Numbered from the stretch's first letter, positions 6,873 to 16,200 are shown. The stretch is 64,000 nucleotides of DNA from Mycetocola_B reblochoni (GCF_003667525.1 NZ_RCUW01000002.1:1-64000); one strand, 5' to 3'. The notes: generated by a model not told the origin, from the letters alone. Numbers and translations: made by a program.

Positions 6873-9596
6873 TCAGACGCGGGGCTTCTCCTTCATCTCT
6901 GTGGTCTCGATCTCGTCGCCCACCTGGATGTCGTTGAACTTGCCCAGGCCGATACCGGCCTCGAAGTCCGTGCGCACCTCGGTGACGTCGTCCTTGAAGC
7001 GACGCAGCGACTCGATGGCCAGGTTGTCGCCGACCACGACGCCGTCGCGGATGACCCGCGCCTTGGCGTTGCGGGTGATCGTCCCGGAGCGGACGATGAC
7101 ACCGGCGATGTTGCCGAACTTGGAGGAGCGGAACACCTCGCGGATCTCGGCCACACCCGACTGGACCTCTTCGAACTCGGGCTTGAGCATGCCCTTGAGC
7201 GAGTTCTCGACGTCCTCCAGCGCGGAGTAGATGACCGAGTAGAAGCGGATGTCGACGCCCTCGCGGGACGCCCGCTCCCTGGCCTTCGTGTCCGGCCGGA
7301 CGTTGAACCCGATGATGATCGCGTTGTCGATCGTCGCCAGGTTGACGTCGGACTCGGTGACGGCACCCACACCGCGGTGGATGATGCGCAGCTGGACGCT
7401 GTCGTCGACCTCGATCTTGAGCAGCGACTCCTCCAGTGCCTCGACGGCACCGGACACGTCACCCTTGATGATGAGGTTGAGGCTCTCGACCTTGCCCTCC
7501 TCGAGCGCACGGGTGAAGTCCTCGAGCGAGATGCGCTTGCGGGCCTTGGCCAGCTGGGCGTTGCGCTCGGCGGCCTCGCGCTTCTCGGCGATCTGGCGGG
7601 CCGTGCGGTCGTCCTCCGTGACGATGAAGGTGTCTCCCGCACGCGGAACGCTCGACAGACCCTGCACCTGGACGGGCCGGGAGGGCAGGGCCTCGGTGAC
7701 CGCGTCGCCGTTCTCGTCGCTCATCGCCCGCACACGGCCGTAGGCGGTACCCGCCACGATCGCGTCGCCGACGTGCAGCGTTCCCGACTGGATCAGCACG
7801 GTCGCGACCGAGCCACGGCCCTTGTCGAGCTTCGCCTCGATGGCCACGCCTCGGGCGGCCTTGTCGGGGTTGGCACGCATGTCGAGCCCGGCGTCCGCCG
7901 TCAGCAGAACGGCGTCGAGCAGGTCCTGGATGCCGATGTTCTGGCGGGCCGAGACGTCGACGAACATGACGTCGCCGCCGTACTCCTCGGCGATCAGCCC
8001 GTACTCGGTCAGCTGCTGGCGCACCTTCTGCGGGTTGGCGTCCGGCTTGTCGACCTTGTTGACCGCGACCACGATCGGCACGTCGGCCGCCTGGGCGTGG
8101 TTCAGTGCCTCGACCGTCTGGGGCATGATGCCGTCGTCGGCCGCGACCACGAGGATCGCGATGTCGGTGACCTGAGCACCACGGGCACGCATGGCGGTGA
8201 ACGCCTCGTGACCGGGCGTGTCGATGAAGGTGATCGCCCTGTCGATGCCCTCGTGCTCAGTGTGCACCTGGTACGCACCGATGTGCTGGGTGATTCCGCC
8301 GGCCTCACCGTCGACGACGTTGGCCTTGCGGATCGCGTCGAGCAGTCGGGTCTTACCGTGGTCGACGTGACCCATGACGGTGACGACGGGCGGGCGGGGC
8401 AGCAGGACGGAGTCGTCCTCGGCCTCGAGCTCGGCGTCCAGGTCGATGTCGAAGCCCTCCAGGAGCTCCTTGTCCTCGTCCTCGGGCGAGACGAGCTGGA
8501 TCTTGTAGCCCAGCTCGTCACCGAGCACCTCGAAGGTGGCCTCGTCGAGCGATTCGGTCGCCGTGGCCATCTCTCCCAGGTGGAAGAGGACGGTCACGAT
8601 GTTCGCCGGGCTGGCGTCGATCTTGTCGGCGAAGTCGGAGATGGAGGCACCACGGCGCAGACGCACCACGGTGCTGCCGTTGCCGCGGGGGACGCTCACG
8701 CCGCCGAGCGACGGGGCCTCCCGCATCTCGAATTCCTGCCGCTTCGTCCGCTTCGACTTGCGCGACTTGCTCTTGCCGCCACCGCGGCCGAACGCACCGG
8801 CCGTACCGCCACCGGGACCGCGACCACGACCGCCGCCACCCGGACGACCGGCGAAGCCGCCGCCCGGACGCTGGAAGCCACCGCCGCCCGTGCCTGCACC
8901 GGCACCGGGCGCGCCGCCGGGACGCTGGAAGCCACCGGGACGCCCGGCGCCGCCGGGACGCTGGAAGCCACCCGGACGACCGGGACCGCCGGAACGCGGA
9001 GCACCGGGACGCGGGGCACCCGGACGGGGCGCCTGCGGGCGAGGTGCCTGCGGGCGGGGAATGTTGCCGGGGGTGGGCCGCTGGCCCATGCCCTGCGAGG
9101 ACGAGAACGGGTTGTTGCCCGGACGCGGGGTCCCGCTCGGGCGCTGGCCCATGCCCTGCGAGGACGAGAACGGGTTGTTGCCCGGACGCGGTGCGCCCGG
9201 CTTCGGAAGCGAGGAGTCGGACGAGCCCTCCGCGGGCTTCTCCGCGGGAGTGGGTGCCGGGGCCGCCTCAGCCGCGGGTGCCGGGGTCTTCTCGGCGGCG
9301 GGCTTCTGCGGCGCGGGCGTGTCCTGCGCCGGCTTCTGCGCGGCGGGCTTCTTCGCCGGCGGCTTGGGCCCCGGCTTCGGCGACCCGCCCTTCGGTGCGT
9401 CACCGGACGGCGCCTCCGCGGCGGATCCGCCGCCCTCGGCGGCCAACGCTGCGCGCAGCTTGCGCGCGACCGGGGGCTCGACCGTCGACGACGTCGACTT
9501 CACGAACTCGCCGAGCTCCTTCAGCTTCGCGAGCGCGACCTTCGAGTCGACGCCCAGCTCGGACGCGATCTCATGTACACGTGGTTTTCCAGCCAC
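6873..9596 (-). CDS. infB: Translation initiation factor IF-2
   Basis: GTPase that delivers initiator tRNA to the 30S subunit. With the GTG start at 9596 (AGGAG four bases upstream) the protein is 907 residues and begins VAGKPRVHEIASELGVDSK, the usual actinobacterial IF2_N start. A frame opening at 9617 would add seven residues. Residues about 55-290 are a disordered Pro/Gly/Arg/Ala-rich linker with a direct repeat (NNPFSSSQGMGQRP twice). The G domain follows with GHVDHGKTRLLD, DTPGHEAF and NKVDKPDANP, then the IF-2 domains II-IV. It lies between ylxR and rbfA. All functional motifs are intact. Confidence 0.98.
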   Translation of the reverse strand: MAGKPRVHEIASELGVDSKVALAKLKELGEFVKSTSSTVEPPVARKLRAALAAEGGGSAAEAPSGDAPKGGSPKPGPKPPAKKPAAQKPAQDTPAPQKPAAEKTPAPAAEAAPAPTPAEKPAEGSSDSSLPKPGAPRPGNNPFSSSQGMGQRPSGTPRPGNNPFSSSQGMGQRPTPGNIPRPQAPRPQAPRPGAPRPGAPRSGGPGRPGGFQRPGGAGRPGGFQRPGGAPGAGAGTGGGGFQRPGGGFAGRPGGGGRGRGPGGGTAGAFGRGGGKSKSRKSKRTKRQEFEMREAPSLGGVSVPRGNGSTVVRLRRGASISDFADKIDASPANIVTVLFHLGEMATATESLDEATFEVLGDELGYKIQLVSPEDEDKELLEGFDIDLDAELEAEDDSVLLPRPPVVTVMGHVDHGKTRLLDAIRKANVVDGEAGGITQHIGAYQVHTEHEGIDRAITFIDTPGHEAFTAMRARGAQVTDIAILVVAADDGIMPQTVEALNHAQAADVPIVVAVNKVDKPDANPQKVRQQLTEYGLIAEEYGGDVMFVDVSARQNIGIQDLLDAVLLTADAGLDMRANPDKAARGVAIEAKLDKGRGSVATVLIQSGTLHVGDAIVAGTAYGRVRAMSDENGDAVTEALPSRPVQVQGLSSVPRAGDTFIVTEDDRTARQIAEKREAAERNAQLAKARKRISLEDFTRALEEGKVESLNLIIKGDVSGAVEALEESLLKIEVDDSVQLRIIHRGVGAVTESDVNLATIDNAIIIGFNVRPDTKARERASREGVDIRFYSVIYSALEDVENSLKGMLKPEFEEVQSGVAEIREVFRSSKFGNIAGVIVRSGTITRNAKARVIRDGVVVGDNLAIESLRRFKDDVTEVRTDFEAGIGLGKFNDIQVGDEIETTEMKEKPRV
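9080..9191. repeat. Perfect 49-bp direct repeat inside infB
   Basis: Two identical 49-bp copies at 9080-9128 and 9143-9191, 63 bases (21 codons) apart, encode a repeated NNPFSSSQGMGQRP segment in the disordered linker of IF-2. Identity at the DNA level suggests a recent duplication. Confidence 0.9.
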
Positions 9597-9679
9597 AATT
9601 CTCCTGTCTGAGGCCACCCAGACAGGGGTGGCCGTTAGTGTCGGACGGAACTCATTTCGAGCCGCTCATTAGTTGTCCA

Positions 9680-9925
9680 TTAGCCGTTCAGCCTGTTCTG
9701 TAGGTTCTGCACGTCTGCCGTTCCGGCGATCCGAAGCGCGCGCCCGAAGGCCCGCCGGGTGATCGCCTTCTCGACGCATTCCGCACTCGGATGCACCCAC
9801 GCCCCCCTGCCGTCCATCGAGGCCGAGTCATCGACCACGACGACACTCCCCCGCGAGACAACGCGGAGCAATGATGATTTCGGGGAGCGGGAACGGCATC
9901 CGATGCACGTTCTTACGGGATCCAT
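9680..9925 (-). CDS. ylxR: YlxR (DUF448) family RNA-binding protein
   Basis: An 81-residue protein with the family start DPVRTCIGCRSRSPKSSLLR and the GRGAWVHPS loop of the YlxR fold. YlxR proteins lie between nusA and infB in most bacteria and act with RNA (in some species with RNase P RNA) or as nucleoid-associated regulators. ATG 9925 is chosen because the family starts there; the frame is open to 10000 but only with non-family sequence. It sits 13 to 83 bases from nusA depending on the start. Confidence 0.93.
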   Translation of the reverse strand: MDPVRTCIGCRSRSPKSSLLRVVSRGSVVVVDDSASMDGRGAWVHPSAECVEKAITRRAFGRALRIAGTADVQNLQNRLNG

Positions 9926-10007
9926 CGTAGCACCAGCCCCGTCCCGCGGTCTCGGCGCGGCGCGTCGCCGACCACGACCGCCGCCCGAGCCGTCGCACAC
10001 GACGGCA

Positions 10008-10994
10008 TCAGTCCTCCAGGATCGAGTCCGGCTGGATGTCGATCTTCGCGCCCGTCAGCTTCGCGGCGAGACGGGCGTTCTGCCCCTCCTTGCCGATGGC
10101 GAGCGAGAGCTGGTAGTCGGGCACCAGGGCGCGGACGGCCTTCGTCTCCTCGTTCAGCACGAACGAGGAGGTGACCTTCGCCGGCGAGAGCGCGTTCGCC
10201 ACGAAGACGGAGAGGTTCGGCGAGTAGTCGACGATGTCGATCTTCTCGTCGCCGAGCTCCTCGGTGACCGCGCGCACCCGGCGGCCGAGCTCGCCGATGC
10301 ACGCGCCCTTGGCGTTGACGCTGGGATCGTTGGCCTTCACGGCGAGCTTGGAACGATGACCCGCCTCGCGGGCGATGGAGACGATCTCGACGACGCCGTC
10401 GGCGATCTCCGGCACCTCCATCGCGAACAGCTTCTTCACCAGACCGGGGTGCGTGCGCGACACGGTGATGGCCGGGCCCTTCGTCCCCTTCGCGACGCTC
10501 GTGACGAAGACCCTGATGCGGGAGCCGTGACGGTACTCCTCGCCGGGGACCTGCTCCTCGGGGGGCAGGATGGCCTCGACCGTGCCCAGGTCGACGTGCA
10601 CCATCCGCGGGTTCGGGCCCTGCTGGATCACGCCGGCCACGATGTCGCCCTCACGGCCCTTGAACTCGCCGAGCACGGCGTCGTCCTGGATGTCCCGCAG
10701 GCGCTGGTTGATGACCTGCTTGGCGGCGTACGCGGCGATCCGGCCGAAGTCCTCCGGCTCCGACTCGGCCTCACCGACGACGGCCCCCTCATCGTCGAGC
10801 ACCGGCACGAGAACGGTGATGTGACCCGTCTTACGGTCGAGAACGACGCGCGCGGTCGGAGCGGTCCCGCCCTCGGGCGTGACGGTCTTGAGGTACGCCG
10901 TGTGGATCGCCTGCTCGATGATCTCGACAAGCTCGTCGAACGGGATCTCCCGCTCGCGCTCCAACAGCTTCAGGACGCTGAGATCGATATCCAT
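10008..10994 (-). CDS. nusA: Transcription termination/antitermination protein NusA
   Basis: Binds RNA polymerase and RNA and controls pausing, termination and antitermination. The 328-residue protein has the N-terminal polymerase-binding domain (to about residue 105), an S1 domain, and two KH domains (KGACIGELGRRVRAV and LAIGKEGQNARLAAKL). It ends just after KH2, as in other actinobacteria, without the acidic repeats of E. coli. ATG 10994 has GGAGGAG nine bases upstream. A TATCCT box at 11053-11058 may be its -10 element, giving a leader of about 50 bases. rimP, the usual first gene of this operon, is not upstream. Confidence 0.97.
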   Translation of the reverse strand: MDIDLSVLKLLEREREIPFDELVEIIEQAIHTAYLKTVTPEGGTAPTARVVLDRKTGHITVLVPVLDDEGAVVGEAESEPEDFGRIAAYAAKQVINQRLRDIQDDAVLGEFKGREGDIVAGVIQQGPNPRMVHVDLGTVEAILPPEEQVPGEEYRHGSRIRVFVTSVAKGTKGPAITVSRTHPGLVKKLFAMEVPEIADGVVEIVSIAREAGHRSKLAVKANDPSVNAKGACIGELGRRVRAVTEELGDEKIDIVDYSPNLSVFVANALSPAKVTSSFVLNEETKAVRALVPDYQLSLAIGKEGQNARLAAKLTGAKIDIQPDSILED

Positions 10995-11127
10995 GCGGGG
11001 TGCTCCTCCATATTCAACTGGGCCTGCGCCGCGGGCGCGGGTTCAATCCTCCAGGATACCCGAGTCCGACGCCAGCGCCCGCACCCGCGGTGCCGCAACG
11101 GCGCCCCGTCCCTGCCGGGCGGAGCGC

Positions 11128-11165
11128 CGGACGGCCCCGCTGCGCATCCGCGACGGGGCCGTCCG
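11128..11165 (-). terminator. Terminator of proS
   Basis: A 12-bp perfect GC-rich stem (11128-11139 with 11154-11165) with a 14-base loop, 26 bases after the proS stop. It separates the proS transcript from nusA. Confidence 0.75.
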
Positions 11166-11190
11166 TGTCCGCGATGCGGGAGGCGGCGGA

Positions 11191-12984
11191 TCAGCCGAGC
11201 GCGTCGGCCGACGACTCCCGCGCGTGGCGCAGCTCCTCGACGGCGTCGACGATCGCCACGGGGGTGCGCTCACCCGTGCGGCGGTTCCAGAGCTCGACCG
11301 TCCCCTCGGCGACGCCCCTGCCCACGATGATGATCCACGGGATGCCCACGAGCTCCGCATCGCCGAACTTCACGCCGGGAGAGACCTTCGGCCTGTCGTC
11401 GTAGAGCACCTCGAGGCCCGCGGCCTCGAGCTCCGAGGAGAGGGCCGCGGCCGCATCGAACACGGCCGCGTCCTTGCCCGTCGCGACCACGTGCACGTCG
11501 AACGGCGCGAGCGGCTCCGGCCAGACCAGTCCGCGGTCATCGTTGTTGAGCTCCGCGATCGTCGCCAGGATCCGCGTGACGCCGATGCCGTAGGAGCCCA
11601 TCGTGACCGTCACGAGCTTGCCGTTGTGGTCGAGCACCTTGAGCCCGAGCGCCTCAGCGTACTTGCGGCCCAGCTGGAACACGTGCCCCAGCTCCATCCC
11701 CCTGGCCAGCTCGACGGGGCCCGAGCCGTCCGGTGCGGGATCGCCGGGTCGCACGGCGGCGACGTCGACGCGCCCGTCCCAGCTGAAGTCGCGTCCGGCG
11801 ACGAGGCCGAAGACGTGCTCGCCGGTGACGTTCGCCCCGGTGATCCAGGCGCTGCCCTCGGCGACCCGGGGGTCGACGAGGTAGCGGATACCACTCGACG
11901 AGGTCTCACCGAGGACCGCGCCGCGCGCGGACCAGGGGCCGATGTACCCCTTGACCAGCAGCGGGTTCGCCGCGAAGTCCTCCTCCGTGGCCGGCTCGAC
12001 CTCGGCGAGGGGGAAGGCCACCTCGGCACGCTTGAGGTCGACCTCGCGGTCGCCGGGCAGGGCGATGACGACGAGCTCGCGAACCCCGTCGACGCCGGTG
12101 ACGGCGAGCACCACGTTCTTCAGCGTGTCCGCAGCCGTCCACGCCGAGCCGGCCCTCGCCTCGACCTCGTTCGCCACCGCGACCAGCGCGTCGATGGTCG
12201 GCGTGTCAGGGGTGGAGTGCACGACCGGGGCCGGTGCGCCGGTGGCGTCGACGGGCGCGGCGACCGCCGTCGCGAAGGCCTCGACGTTGGCCGCGTAGCC
12301 GGCGTCGTTGCGTACGAAGGTGTCCTCGCCGATCGGCGTCGGGTGCAGGAACTCCTCGCTCCGCGACCCGCCCATCGCCCCCGCGTCCGCCTGGACGATC
12401 GCGTACTCCAGACCCAGACGGGTGAAGATGCGCTCGTAGGCGTCGCGCTGGGTCAGGTAGGAGCGCTCGAGTCCCTCGTCGTCGACGTCGAAGGAGTACG
12501 CGTCCTTCATCGTGAACTCGCGCCCGCGCAGCAGGCCGGCGCGCGGCCTGGCCTCGTCGCGGTACTTGTCCTGGATCTGGAAGATCGTCAGCGGAAGGTC
12601 CTTGTACGAGGAGTACAGGTCCTTCACCAGGAGGGTGAAGGCCTCCTCGTGCGTGGGCGCGAGCAGGTAGTCGGCCCCCTTGCGGTCCTGCAGGCGGAAC
12701 AGCGCCTCGCCGTACTCCGTCCAGCGATTCGTCCGCTCGTACGGCTCCCGGGGAAGCAGCGCGGGGAAGTGCACCTCGAACGCACCTGCCTCCGCCATCT
12801 CCTCGCGGATGACCGCCTCGATGCGCGACTTCACCCGCAAGCCGAGGGGCAGCCAGGCGAAAACGCCCGGCGCCTGGCGGCGGATGTACCCCGCGCGGAC
12901 GAGCAGCCGGTGACTGGTCACCTCGGCGTCGGCGGGGTCTTCACGGAGCGTACGGAGGAAGAAAGTTGAAAGGCGCGTAACCAC
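11191..12984 (-). CDS. proS: Prolyl-tRNA synthetase (bacterial type with editing domain)
   Basis: Charges tRNA-Pro. The 597-residue protein has class II motifs 1 (GVFAWLPLGLRV), 2 (FRDEARPRAG-type region, YRDEARPRAGLLRGREFTMK is its core) and 3 (MGSYGIGVTRIL), a YbaK-type editing insertion at about residues 230-400, and a C-terminal anticodon-binding domain. The GTG at 12984 is preceded by TACGAT and six bases, with no ribosome site, so the message is probably leaderless. A hairpin terminator follows. Between it and nusA there is no rimP or DUF4439 gene. Confidence 0.97.
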   Translation of the reverse strand: MVTRLSTFFLRTLREDPADAEVTSHRLLVRAGYIRRQAPGVFAWLPLGLRVKSRIEAVIREEMAEAGAFEVHFPALLPREPYERTNRWTEYGEALFRLQDRKGADYLLAPTHEEAFTLLVKDLYSSYKDLPLTIFQIQDKYRDEARPRAGLLRGREFTMKDAYSFDVDDEGLERSYLTQRDAYERIFTRLGLEYAIVQADAGAMGGSRSEEFLHPTPIGEDTFVRNDAGYAANVEAFATAVAAPVDATGAPAPVVHSTPDTPTIDALVAVANEVEARAGSAWTAADTLKNVVLAVTGVDGVRELVVIALPGDREVDLKRAEVAFPLAEVEPATEEDFAANPLLVKGYIGPWSARGAVLGETSSSGIRYLVDPRVAEGSAWITGANVTGEHVFGLVAGRDFSWDGRVDVAAVRPGDPAPDGSGPVELARGMELGHVFQLGRKYAEALGLKVLDHNGKLVTVTMGSYGIGVTRILATIAELNNDDRGLVWPEPLAPFDVHVVATGKDAAVFDAAAALSSELEAAGLEVLYDDRPKVSPGVKFGDAELVGIPWIIIVGRGVAEGTVELWNRRTGERTPVAIVDAVEELRHARESSADALG

Positions 12985-12996
12985 CCGACCATCGTA
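12985..12996 (-). promoter_or_regulatory. Leaderless promoter of proS (-10 TACGAT)
   Basis: TACGAT (12991-12996 on the minus strand) followed by six bases and GTG. The spacing places transcription start at the start codon. Confidence 0.65.
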
Positions 12997-13063
12997 CCGC
13001 CGCGACGGCCCCCGACCGGTAGCGGCCCGATCACGCGGCCGGGCGGACTCCGACGGTGCGCCG

Positions 13064-14533
13064 CTACAGCAACGAGATCGGCTTGACGATGTCCGCGTAG
13101 ACGAGCAGCAGCACCATCGCCCCGAGCAGCGCGGCGACGACGATCGTCACGGGCACGGCCTTCGCCCCGTCCACCGGCCCCGGATCGGGCCGGCCGAGCA
13201 GACGTGCGGTGGTGCGCTTGATCTTCTCCCACAGCGCGGTCACGACGTGCCCTCCGTCCAGGGGCATGAGCGGGACGAGGTTGAACACGAACAACGCCAC
13301 GTTCAGCGAGCCGAGCATCCCCACCAGCGTCGCGGCCTTCGAGGCGAGCGGCACCTCGTCCATGCTCACGACCTCTCCGGCGAGGCGCCCGACGCCGACC
13401 ACGCTGATCGGGCCGTCCGCGTCCCGCTCCCCCTGACCGAAGGCGGCCTCCGCCGTGTCGATGAGGCGCTGGGGCAGGTTGAGGATGATGTTCCCGACGG
13501 CGGCGATGTTCTCACCGACGGCGGGGAGGACGCTCCCCGGCCCCTGGGGCTCGAGGCGCTGCTGCGCGACCATGCCCGCGAAGCCCTGCTCCGCGACGAC
13601 GGGGTCGCCGTCGTCGTCCGTGAGGGGCTGACCGTCCGCGTCGAGCTGGGGCCGCTCGGTGAGCATCGGCCGCAGGGTGAGGGCGAGCTGCTCGCCGTCA
13701 CGCTCGACGACGACGGGGATGCTGCGCTCCGGCGACTCCCTGATGATGGCGCTGGACTGCTCCCAGGTGGCCACGGCCGTGCCGTCGACGCTGACGATGC
13801 GGTCGCCTGCACGGATCCCCGCCTCCGCGGCCGGAGCCGTCGGGTCGGTATCGGTGCACTGCTGGCGCTGCTCCCCCGAGGTGATCACGCACTCGTTGAC
13901 CGACGCGACCGTCGTCGTGGTCACCGGCGTGCCGAAGCCCATCAGCAGGATGGCGTAGAAGACGACGGCGAGGAGCAGGTTCATCAGCGGCCCCCCGAGC
14001 ATGACGACCACGCGCTTCCACACGGCCTGGCGGTAGAAGGCCCTGTCGTCCTCGCCCTCGCCGATCGACTCGGCGCTGACCTCCCTGGCGTCGCGGATGA
14101 TCGACTCCAGGCGCCCCGTCCGCTGTGCGCCGTCCGCCGCGGCGGAGCCGTCCTCGGCGCCGCGGACTCCCGCGGCTTCATCCGTGTCCGCATCGTCCCG
14201 CCCGGCATCCTCCGGTTCCCGGCGACGCCTGGACTCGTCGAGCGCCTGGAAGAAGCCCGTGCTGCTCTCCTCGGCTGCCGAGCCGGGTGCACGCGGGGGG
14301 AACATGCCGATCATCGAGATGTAGCCGCCCAGCGGGATGAGCTTGATGCCGTACTCGGTCTCGCCCCGCCGCCGCGAGAACACGGTCCGGCCGAAGCCCA
14401 CCATGTACTGGGTGACCTTGATCCCGAACAGCTTCGCCGGCACGAGGTGACCGATCTCATGGAGGCCGATGGACAGGCCGAGTCCGAGCGCGATGACGAC
14501 CACGCCGACGAGGTACAGGAGAACGGTTTCCAC
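13064..14533 (-). CDS. Site-2 protease, RseP/Rip1-like (M50 family)
   Basis: Intramembrane zinc metalloprotease that cuts anti-sigma factors or other membrane proteins. The 489-residue protein has the zinc motif HEIGH (H25, E26, H29) in the first helix, a second membrane helix at about 180-200, a PDZ domain (AGIRAGDRIVSVDG region), and the second metal motif PLMPLDGGH near residue 425. A charged, disordered insertion (about residues 85-160) separates the first helix from the rest. It is close to proS in the same direction, as in other actinobacteria. GTG 14533 follows TATCCT by six bases: probably leaderless. Substrates are unknown. Confidence 0.94.
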   Translation of the reverse strand: METVLLYLVGVVVIALGLGLSIGLHEIGHLVPAKLFGIKVTQYMVGFGRTVFSRRRGETEYGIKLIPLGGYISMIGMFPPRAPGSAAEESSTGFFQALDESRRRREPEDAGRDDADTDEAAGVRGAEDGSAAADGAQRTGRLESIIRDAREVSAESIGEGEDDRAFYRQAVWKRVVVMLGGPLMNLLLAVVFYAILLMGFGTPVTTTTVASVNECVITSGEQRQQCTDTDPTAPAAEAGIRAGDRIVSVDGTAVATWEQSSAIIRESPERSIPVVVERDGEQLALTLRPMLTERPQLDADGQPLTDDDGDPVVAEQGFAGMVAQQRLEPQGPGSVLPAVGENIAAVGNIILNLPQRLIDTAEAAFGQGERDADGPISVVGVGRLAGEVVSMDEVPLASKAATLVGMLGSLNVALFVFNLVPLMPLDGGHVVTALWEKIKRTTARLLGRPDPGPVDGAKAVPVTIVVAALLGAMVLLLVYADIVKPISLL

Positions 14534-14545
14534 GGGTCGAGGATA
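14534..14545 (-). promoter_or_regulatory. Leaderless promoter of the RseP-like protease gene (-10 TATCCT)
   Basis: TATCCT (14540-14545, minus strand), six bases, then GTG. Confidence 0.6.
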
Positions 14546-14641
14546 GTCCCGCCTTCCCCGCGGCTACTGTCGGTGCGCTGTGAGACGATGGCCTGCACCG
14601 GCACCACCGGAACGTACCCGCCCCCGACGCACGAGGACCGC

Positions 14642-16195
14642 ATGCTTCAGGACACCATCCGGCCGGACACGGTCACCCCGATCCCGCTGAGCCAGGCGCT
14701 GGCCGTCGTCGGGCTGAGCGCCCCCGGCTCCTCCGCGGGCATCGCGATCGGCGGGGTGGCGATGTCCAGCGGGGCGGTCCGTGCGGGCGACCTCTACCTC
14801 GGCGTGCCCGGGGCGCGCTTCCACGGCGCGGCGTTCAGCGTCGACGCGGCCGAGCGGGGTGCGGTGGCGGTGCTCACCGACGCCGCCGGCGCCGAACAGG
14901 CCGCCCGCTCCGGCCTGCCCGTCATCGTCTCCGATGCCGACCCCCGCACGGTCGCCGGGGCGCTCGCCGCGTGCATCTACGGAACCGACCGGGACCGGCC
15001 GACGACCTTCGGGATCACGGGGACGAACGGCAAGACCTCCACGGCCCACATCCTCGACGCCCTCCTGCACCTGCTCGGCAGGACGACGGGGCTCAGCACC
15101 ACCGCAGAGCGTCGCATCGGCGACGAGGTCATCGTGTCGCACCTGACCACGCCAGAGGCCCCCGACGTGCACGCCCTGCTCGCCCGCATGCACGAGCGCG
15201 GCGTGGACGCCGCGATCCTCGAGGTCAGCGCACACGCTCTGACGCGGCACCGGGTCGACGGGGTGCGCTTCGACGTGGCCGGGTTCACGAACCTCAGTCA
15301 CGACCACCTCGACGACTACGCGAGCATGGACGACTACCTCGACGCCAAGCAGCTCCTGTTCACCCCGCAGCGATCCGACAGGGCCGTCGTCTCGCTCGAC
15401 TCCGAGGCGGGTGGCAGGGTCGCGGCCCGCAGCACCGTCCCCGTCGTCACCATCACCTCGCGGCACGACGTCGACGCGAACTGGCACGTCGAGGTCGCCG
15501 AGGAGTCCGTCGAGGGGCTGCGCTTCACTCTGAGCGACACCGTCAGGACCGGCAGGACCCTCTCCGCGCGGCTGCCGCTGATCGGGCGGCACATGGCGGC
15601 CAACGCGGGGCTCGCCCTCGTGATGCTGCTCGAGTCGGGGGTCCCGTTCGACCGGCTGGGCGCCGTCCTCGCCGACGAGCCCGTCATCCCCGTCCGGCTC
15701 CCCGGGCGCAGCGTTCGGGTCTCCGGTCCGCATGCGCCGACCGTGCTCGTCGACTCGGGGCACACGCCCGACGCGTTCGAGAAGACGCTGGCGGCGCTCA
15801 GGGCGGTCACGCCCGGCCGCGTCATCATGGTCACCGGTGCGGACGGCCTGCGCGACCCGAGCAAGCGCGAGGCGATGGGCGCGGCCGCGGCCAGGGGCAG
15901 CGACGAGGTGATCATCACCGACCACCACAGCCGCACCGAGGATCCCGCGTCCATCCGGGCGGCCCTGCGTCGCGGCGCGGCCGACGCGTCACCCTCGACC
16001 CCCGTGAGCGAGATCCCCGACCCTGTCACCGCCATCCGCTGCGCGATCGAGCGGGCCGAGCCGGGTGACAGCGTGCTCTGGTCGGGGCTGGCATCGCAGG
16101 ACTACCGTGCCGTCGGGACCGCCGAGCTTCCGTTCTCCGCAATCGAGGAGAGCCGCCGCGCCCTCGCGGAGGCCGGCTGGGACGTCGCTCCCTGA
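14642..16195 (+). CDS. MurE-like Mur ligase with atypical amino-acid motif
   Basis: A 517-residue ATP-dependent amino-acid ligase of the Mur family. It has the MurE order: a UDP-binding N-terminal domain (SSGAVRAGDLYLGVPG), the P-loop GITGTNGKTS (about residues 124-133), LTTPEAPDVHALL, EVSAHAL (MurE has EVSSHAL), and a C-terminal domain. The MurE diaminopimelate motif DNPR is replaced by DHHSRTEDP near residue 427, and the GGDRDxxKR block by GADGLRDPSKR. ATG 14642 has GAGG six bases upstream; an in-frame ATG at 14588 is possible. It stands alone, divergent from the protease gene and far from any dcw cluster gene in the window. It may be a second MurE with another specificity or a different peptide ligase. 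Confidence 0.88.
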   Translation: MLQDTIRPDTVTPIPLSQALAVVGLSAPGSSAGIAIGGVAMSSGAVRAGDLYLGVPGARFHGAAFSVDAAERGAVAVLTDAAGAEQAARSGLPVIVSDADPRTVAGALAACIYGTDRDRPTTFGITGTNGKTSTAHILDALLHLLGRTTGLSTTAERRIGDEVIVSHLTTPEAPDVHALLARMHERGVDAAILEVSAHALTRHRVDGVRFDVAGFTNLSHDHLDDYASMDDYLDAKQLLFTPQRSDRAVVSLDSEAGGRVAARSTVPVVTITSRHDVDANWHVEVAEESVEGLRFTLSDTVRTGRTLSARLPLIGRHMAANAGLALVMLLESGVPFDRLGAVLADEPVIPVRLPGRSVRVSGPHAPTVLVDSGHTPDAFEKTLAALRAVTPGRVIMVTGADGLRDPSKREAMGAAAARGSDEVIITDHHSRTEDPASIRAALRRGAADASPSTPVSEIPDPVTAIRCAIERAEPGDSVLWSGLASQDYRAVGTAELPFSAIEESRRALAEAGWDVAP

Positions 16196-16200
16196 CCCTC

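Noticed and set aside
6861..9611. Open frame of 916 codons on the plus strand
   Set aside because: Exact antisense of infB; Asp/Val/Leu/Arg-rich low-complexity product.
12985..13063. T-box or other tRNA-sensing leader in front of proS
   Set aside because: The -10 box lies only six bases before the start codon, so there is no leader RNA.
13247..14641. Plus-strand extension upstream of the MurE-like gene
   Set aside because: The frame is open through the antisense of the protease gene, but homology to Mur ligases and the ribosome site begin only at 14642.
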